Shown: positions 4,288 through 5,123 of the stretch, piece after piece
Position numbering within the stretch: the first letter of the stretch is position 1
Layout: each line of letters starts with the position of its first letter
Assembly (NCBI GenBank): GCA_002307095.1
Contig: DBTO01000151.1
Location: 11,867 to 16,989 of the forward strand
Direction of reading: 5' to 3'
DNA length: 5,123 bases
Source: Sulfurospirillum sp. UBA1314
GTDB lineage: Bacteria > Campylobacterota > Campylobacteria > Campylobacterales > Sulfurospirillaceae
Made by a program: the position numbers and the translations under genes
Notes under the pieces: model-generated
Databases searched by the model: none
Told to the model about the DNA's origin: nothing
The model's input: only the letters and a program-made list of their open reading frames with translations

Positions 4288-5123
4288 TTATTTTTTGAAA
4301 ATTGCGTCAACTCTTCTGTTTTCAGCACGACCTGCTTCTGTGTCATTGGTCGCAACTGGTTTGCTCTCACCATACGCTTCAGTCGTTACTTTAGCGCCAG
4401 CAACACCAAGGGTTGAAAGAGCTTTAGCAACTGCTTTTGCACGTTGGTCTGAGAGTTTCATGTTGTACGCGTCGCTACCTTTAGAGTCTGTGTGACCTTC
4501 AAGAACAACGTTATAACCTGGGTTTTGTTTCATAAAGTCTGCGACTTTTTGAATTTCAGGCATAAATTCTGGTTTTACTGTTGATTTATCAAAATCAAAT
4601 TTTACATGTAAACGAATGACTTTAGTACAACCATCAGCGTCAACAACGGTACCTTTTGGAGTATTTGGACATTTATCTTTATCATCTGTTACACCATCAC
4701 CATCGCTATCTTTTGGAGCAACAGGTGCTACAACTGGAGCTGGTTTTGGCTCAGGTTTTGCAGCTGCAACAGGTGCAGTTTTTGCATCGAAAGGAATGGT
4801 GAAACCAAGGGTGTAAAATAACTCGTTATCGCCACCATGGAATTTAATTGCATGACGAACTTCTGCTTTAAGCGCAAAACTATCCGTTACCCAATATTTT
4901 ACACCACCACCGTATTGTGCGAACATGCTGTCTCTGTTTTGAAGTTGCTCATTGCTAAGATCTTCGTAACCAACACCTACTAATGCGTACAATGCTGTCT
5001 CAGGAGTCATTTTGTACTCTTTTACCAAGTTACCATAGTAACGGTTAAAGTCTGTACTGTCTTTTCTGCCTGCTTTATAATCAATATTATCTGATCTGTC
5101 ATAACCAAGCTCGAATTGATCGA
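4288..5123 (-). CDS. OmpA/CadF-like outer-membrane porin with peptidoglycan-binding domain, 5'-truncated by window
   Basis: The frame is open to the right edge, giving 277 visible C-terminal residues from DQFELGYDRS. The start codon and signal peptide lie outside, so a TTG at 5028 is not the real start. Residues of about 1-112 are the end of an eight-stranded barrel, resembling Campylobacter CadF (visible pieces include LVGVGYEDLSN and YGGGVKYWVTDSFALKAEVR). A Pro/Ala-rich linker follows (about 116-137). Then comes a calcium-binding thrombospondin type-3-like repeat, DSDGDGVTDDKDKCPNTP (138-155), with Cys151 and Cys165 perhaps forming a disulfide. The OmpA domain (169-277) has LEGHTDSKGS and NRRVDA. 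D212 and R227 match the Asp/Arg pair that holds diaminopimelate in Acinetobacter OmpA, so peptidoglycan binding should be intact. The role is envelope anchoring and possibly diffusion. CadF binds fibronectin in Campylobacter, but that should not be assumed here. It is followed after 14 bp by mscS. Confidence 0.93.
   Translation of the reverse strand, partial: DQFELGYDRSDNIDYKAGRKDSTDFNRYYGNLVKEYKMTPETALYALVGVGYEDLSNEQLQNRDSMFAQYGGGVKYWVTDSFALKAEVRHAIKFHGGDNELFYTLGFTIPFDAKTAPVAAAKPEPKPAPVVAPVAPKDSDGDGVTDDKDKCPNTPKGTVVDADGCTKVIRLHVKFDFDKSTVKPEFMPEIQKVADFMKQNPGYNVVLEGHTDSKGSDAYNMKLSDQRAKAVAKALSTLGVAGAKVTTEAYGESKPVATNDTEAGRAENRRVDAIFKK

Noticed and set aside
5026..5028. TTG as the start of the OmpA-like gene
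   Set aside because: The same frame stays open to the right edge and the upstream residues (DQFELGY and onward) continue the beta-barrel, so the gene starts outside the window.
1..5123. CRISPR array, tRNA/rRNA genes, insertion sequence with transposase, toxin-antitoxin or defence cluster
   Set aside because: No regularly spaced repeats, RNA gene signatures, transposase motifs or paired small genes are visible. The genes present are ordinary metabolic, transport and envelope genes.

Overview
The window looks like ordinary chromosomal DNA from a Campylobacterota (Epsilonproteobacteria) genome, most likely Sulfurospirillum or a close relative. The reasons are the AT-rich intergenic DNA with TATAAT-type -10 boxes and weak -35 regions, a pyruvate:ferredoxin oxidoreductase N-terminus of the Campylobacter type, and an OmpA-family porin that resembles Campylobacter CadF. 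The genus is inferred from protein style and was not tested by a search.

Layout: (1) 1-79, minus: the first 26 codons of pyruvate:ferredoxin/flavodoxin oxidoreductase (nifJ/por), running off the left edge. (2) 80-259: intergenic DNA with a perfect 9-bp inverted repeat and, at its right end, a weak terminator for the next gene. (3) 260-898, minus: a HAD-superfamily phosphatase of the phosphoglycolate phosphatase type. (4) 899-1109: a divergent promoter region with three dyad elements, the most striking being a 22-bp near-perfect inverted repeat that overlaps the HAD promoter. (5) 1110-2618, plus: a DASS/SLC13-family anion transporter. (6) 2672-3475, plus: an exported DUF4197 protein of unknown function. 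(7) 3476-4273, minus: a small MscS-type mechanosensitive channel whose stop codon directly abuts that of the DUF4197 gene. (8) 4288-5123, minus: an OmpA/CadF-like outer-membrane protein whose 5' end lies beyond the right edge.

How the genes relate: the OmpA-like protein and MscS are 14 bp apart on the same strand with no terminator visible between them, so they probably share a transcript of envelope functions (outer-membrane-to-peptidoglycan anchor plus osmotic release valve). The transporter and DUF4197 gene are 53 bp apart and may be co-transcribed. Their transcript probably ends at a hairpin that lies inside the 3' end of mscS. The HAD phosphatase and the transporter are divergently transcribed from a shared 211-bp region.

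No mobile element, CRISPR array, tRNA, rRNA or defence or biosynthetic cluster is visible, and I found no convincing sign of an undescribed multi-gene system. The observations most worth a second look are the 22-bp inverted repeat at 939-995, the loss of the Asn in both SNT-type motifs of the transporter, and the zero-gap convergent gene ends with an embedded terminator.
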